The translations under genes and the position numbers were made by a program. The notes below the pieces were generated by a model. It made no database searches. It was not told the DNA's origin and worked only from the letters and a program-made list of their open reading frames with translations. A DNA stretch of 15,063 bases, taken from assembly GCA_900545995.1 (NCBI GenBank), contig URBM01000033.1, positions 1 through 15,063 on the forward strand, written 5' to 3'. Below are positions 12,649 through 15,063 of this stretch, in pieces (position 1 is the first letter of the stretch; every line of letters begins with the position of its first letter). The DNA comes from an uncultured Collinsella sp. GTDB taxonomy: Bacteria > Actinomycetota > Coriobacteriia > Coriobacteriales > Coriobacteriaceae.

Positions 12649-13098
12649 ATGCAGCTTCACGATCTTACTCCCGCGCCCGGTTCCACCAAGAACCGCAAGC
12701 GCGTCGGCCGTGGCAATTCTTCGGGTCACGGCACCACTTCTGGCCGCGGCCAGAAGGGCCAGGGTTCCCGCTCTGGCGGCACTAAGGGTGCCGGCTTCGA
12801 GGGTGGCCAGACTCCGCTGGCTATGCGCCTGCCCAAGCTTCCGGGCTTCCGTAACCCCCGTCGTATCGAGTACACCGCTGTTAACGTTGAGCGTCTCGAG
12901 CGCAAGTTCGAGGACGGCGCTGTGATCGACGGTGCCGCTCTTAAGGCCGCTCGCATCACCAAGAGCGAGTTCGAGCCCGTCAAGGTGCTCGGCAATGGTG
13001 AGCTCACCAAGAAGTTCACGGTCAAGGTCGACAAGGTCAGCGCTTCTGCGCAGGCCAAGATCGAGGCCGCCGGCGGAAAGGTCGAGCTGCCGTGCTAA
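12649..13098 (+). CDS. rplO: 50S ribosomal protein L15
   Basis: This 149-residue protein starts with MQLHDLTPAPGSTKNRKRVG, followed by the glycine-rich, basic extension typical of L15 (GRGNSSGHGTTSGRGQKGQG, residues 21-40) and GGQTPLAMRLPKLPGF. L15 is a late assembly protein of the large subunit. The gene overlaps secY by 7 bases: the secY GTG at 13092 lies inside the last three codons. Such overlap suggests that L15 and SecY synthesis are coupled. Confidence 0.97.
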   Translation: MQLHDLTPAPGSTKNRKRVGRGNSSGHGTTSGRGQKGQGSRSGGTKGAGFEGGQTPLAMRLPKLPGFRNPRRIEYTAVNVERLERKFEDGAVIDGAALKAARITKSEFEPVKVLGNGELTKKFTVKVDKVSASAQAKIEAAGGKVELPC

Positions 13099-14378
13099 AT
13101 GGTCTTAAGAATGCTTTCCGCATCAAAGAATTGCGCGAAAAGATTCTTTTTACCATAGCTATGCTCGTCGTGTACCGCATTGGTGCGCACGTTCCTGTGC
13201 CCGGCATTCCCTTCCAGGGGATGCTGGGCCTTTTCTCGACCGATAACAATTCGGTCGCCGCAGGTGCTATGGCCCTCCTGAATCTTTTCTCTGGCGGCGC
13301 GTTGAGCTATGTGTCGGTGTTTTCGCTGGGCATCATGCCTTACATCACCAGCTCGATCATCCTCCAGATGCTCCAGGCCGTCGTGCCTTCCCTGCATGAG
13401 CTTGCCCGCGAGGGCGAGGTCGGTCAGACCAAGATTACGCAGTATTCGCGTTACCTCACCCTGGCTCTGGCAATCCTCAACTCCGTGGGTTACCTCTTCC
13501 TCTTTAAGAGCTTCGGCATCAGCTTCAATGGCGCCGGCGCTCCCGAGATCATCTTCGACCTCATGATCGTCGGTACGCTCACCGCGGGCGCCATGCTGAT
13601 CATGTGGATTGGTGAGCTCATCACCCAGCGCGGTATCGGCAATGGCATGTCGCTGATCATCTTCGCGAACATCATGGCCGGTCTGCCGCAGGCTATCTTC
13701 TCCAGCACCGAGGGCAATGCCGGTGGCATCATCACCATGGTGATCATCTGCGCCATCATCCTGCTGGTTATCCCGCTGATTGTTTTCCTTGAGCGCGGCC
13801 AGCGCCGCATCCCGGTCTCCTACGCTAAGCGCGTCGTGGGCCGTCGCATGATGGGTGGCCAGACCACCTACCTGCCCATCAAGGTCAACACCGCGGGTGT
13901 CGTGCCGATCATCTTCGCTTCGGCGCTGCTGTATTTCCCGGCTCAGATTGCCGTGTTCTTCCCCGGTATCGGCTGGATTCAGGCAGTTGCCTCTGCGCTT
14001 TCGACCGGTTGGCTCAACTGGGTGCTTAACGTTGTCCTCATCGTGTTCTTCGCGTACTTCTACACCTCCATGGTGTTCAACCCCGATGACACGGCCGACA
14101 ACCTTAAGAAGCAGGGCGGCTTTATTCCGGGCGTGCGTCCGGGTAGGGCTACCGCGGCCTACATCAAGAACGCGCTCAACAAGATCACGCTTCCCAGCGC
14201 TGTCTTTTTGGCGCTCATCGCCATCGTGCCTTCGATCATCTTCTCCTTCACGGGTAACCATCTGATCCAGGCTTTTGGCGGCACGTCCATCCTCATCATG
14301 GTCGGCGTCGTGCTCGACACGGTCGATAAGCTCGAAGGCCAGATCAAGATGTATGATTACGATGGATTCTTTAAATAG
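13092..14378 (+). CDS. secY: Preprotein translocase subunit SecY
   Basis: This 428-residue integral membrane protein forms the central channel of the Sec translocon with SecE and SecG. Visible SecY signatures are GIMPYITSSIILQ (residues 80-92) and ITQRGIGNGMSLIIFANI (177-194); about ten hydrophobic segments run through the sequence. The N terminus, LNGLKNAFRIKELREKILFT, matches the family. The start is GTG 13092, overlapping the rplO stop; GGAAAGG (13075-13081) lies 10 bases upstream. An earlier start is not available without running deep into rplO. The adk gene follows after 18 bases, the usual order in many bacteria. Confidence 0.97.
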   Translation: MLNGLKNAFRIKELREKILFTIAMLVVYRIGAHVPVPGIPFQGMLGLFSTDNNSVAAGAMALLNLFSGGALSYVSVFSLGIMPYITSSIILQMLQAVVPSLHELAREGEVGQTKITQYSRYLTLALAILNSVGYLFLFKSFGISFNGAGAPEIIFDLMIVGTLTAGAMLIMWIGELITQRGIGNGMSLIIFANIMAGLPQAIFSSTEGNAGGIITMVIICAIILLVIPLIVFLERGQRRIPVSYAKRVVGRRMMGGQTTYLPIKVNTAGVVPIIFASALLYFPAQIAVFFPGIGWIQAVASALSTGWLNWVLNVVLIVFFAYFYTSMVFNPDDTADNLKKQGGFIPGVRPGRATAAYIKNALNKITLPSAVFLALIAIVPSIIFSFTGNHLIQAFGGTSILIMVGVVLDTVDKLEGQIKMYDYDGFFK

Positions 14379-14396
14379 GCTAGAGGAGGATTGCTC

Positions 14397-15023
14397 ATGA
14401 ACCTCGTATTGCTCGGAGCTCCGGGTGCCGGTAAGGGCACCGTCGCACAGGAGCTCGTCGCCGAGTTTGGCGTCGCTCACATTTCCACGGGCGACCTGCT
14501 GCGTGCTGCCGTCAAGGGTGGCACCGAGCTTGGTATTCAGGCTAAGAAGTACATGGACGCTGGCGAGCTCGTTCCCGACCAGCTCGTGATCGACCTTGTC
14601 AAGGAGCGCCTTGCCGCCGATGACGCCCAGCAGGGCTTCATCCTCGACGGCTTCCCGCGCAACACCGCCCAGGCCGTGACGCTCGATTCCGAGCTCTCCG
14701 CCATGGGTCGCGAGATCGACTGTGCTCTTCTGGTCGATGTGGCCCCCGAGGTCATTATCGATCGTCTGTCTTCGCGTCGCACCTGCCGCGCCTGCGGTTA
14801 CACCGGCACCGCTGCCGATGCCACCTGCCCCAAGTGCGGTGGCGAGATGTATCAGCGCGATGACGACAAGCCCGAGACCATCAAGAACCGTCTCGACGTC
14901 TACGAGAAGTCCACGAGCCCGCTCGTCGACTACTATCGTGGCCAGGGTCTGCTCAAGTCGGTCAACGGTGACCAGGCTCGCGAGACCGTGTACGGGGATG
15001 TCAAAGAGGCTCTCGGTCTATGA
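14397..15023 (+). CDS. adk: Adenylate kinase
   Basis: This 208-residue enzyme interconverts ATP + AMP and 2 ADP in the cytoplasm. The P-loop GAPGAGKGT (residues 8-15 region) is near the N terminus, ISTGDLLR is at 29-36 and FILDGFPRN at 81-89. The LID domain carries four cysteines, C130, C133, C144 and C147, as in the zinc-containing form found in Gram-positive bacteria. ATG 14397 is preferred over the in-frame TTG 14391, because AGGAGGA (14384-14390) gives a proper 6-base spacing only for the ATG. The TGA stop overlaps the map start (ATGA, 15020-15023), indicating coupling. Confidence 0.97.
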   Translation: MNLVLLGAPGAGKGTVAQELVAEFGVAHISTGDLLRAAVKGGTELGIQAKKYMDAGELVPDQLVIDLVKERLAADDAQQGFILDGFPRNTAQAVTLDSELSAMGREIDCALLVDVAPEVIIDRLSSRRTCRACGYTGTAADATCPKCGGEMYQRDDDKPETIKNRLDVYEKSTSPLVDYYRGQGLLKSVNGDQARETVYGDVKEALGL

Positions 15024-15063
15024 TCAAGATCAAGTCTGCAACGCAAATCGAGCAGATGAAGAA
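15020..15063 (+). CDS. map: Methionine aminopeptidase, N-terminal fragment (cut by window end)
   Basis: Only 14 complete codons are visible: MIKIKSATQIEQMK, matching the conserved start of type I methionine aminopeptidases (IKIKS followed by an EI/QIE-M-KKA pattern). The family removes the initiator methionine from nascent proteins using two metal ions. The ATG overlaps the adk stop by four bases. The adk-map order after secY is common in Firmicutes and Actinobacteria, which supports the call. Nothing can be said of the catalytic domain. Confidence 0.85.
   Translation, partial: MIKIKSATQIEQMK

Noticed and set aside
13092..13098. Frameshift or sequencing error at the rplO-secY overlap
   Set aside because: Both proteins have normal length and ends; a short overlap with a GTG start is a natural arrangement.

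Overview
The window is high-GC DNA that reads like a chromosome segment of a gut actinobacterium of the class Coriobacteriia, most likely Collinsella or a close relative. That assignment rests on protein flavour, GC-rich codon use, strong AGGAGG-type ribosome binding sites, the zinc-binding (type Z) S14 and the gene content. It is an inference, not a database result. No tRNA, rRNA, CRISPR array, transposase or integrase gene was seen.

The left part (1-9255) is an anaerobic purine / uric-acid type catabolic region together with maturation genes for selenium-dependent molybdenum hydroxylases. In order it holds: the C-terminal end of a diaminopropionate ammonia-lyase (ygeX), the M20-type hydrolase ygeY, the knotted carbamoyltransferase ygeW, a carbamate kinase (arcC type), a MobA-like nucleotidyltransferase of the MocA/YgfJ group, a dihydropyrimidinase/hydantoinase-type amidohydrolase, then yqeC on the minus strand diverging from yqeB and an xdhC-family gene on the plus strand. 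The logic is: a hydroxylase (not in this window) handles purines; its cofactor is matured by MocA, YqeB, YqeC and XdhC; the opened ring is hydrolysed and cleaved by the amidohydrolase, YgeY and YgeX; YgeW is proposed to release carbamoyl phosphate; and carbamate kinase turns that into ATP, CO2 and ammonia. The order of the chemical steps is partly inferred.

The right part (9567-15063) is the distal half of the spc ribosomal-protein operon: rplE, rpsN (type Z), rpsH, rplF, rplR, rpsE, rpmD, rplO, secY, adk and the first codons of map, all on the plus strand and tightly packed. The genes that normally precede rplE (rplN, rplX and the S10 block) are absent; an xdhC-family gene stands there instead. 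A 311-bp gap (9256-9566) separates the two halves. It holds a 65-nt palindromic repeat followed by a T run, a probable promoter, and a leader with small inverted repeats.

Non-coding structure is prominent. A 65-nt palindromic element occurs twice (6488-6552 and 9274-9338) and brackets the yqeC-yqeB-xdhC module. A different, 118-nt nested inverted repeat lies between ygeX and ygeY. Hairpins sit after ygeY and after the carbamate kinase gene, and in three gaps within the ribosomal operon. The most notable points are the break in the ribosomal operon at the repeat and the unexplained repeat elements.
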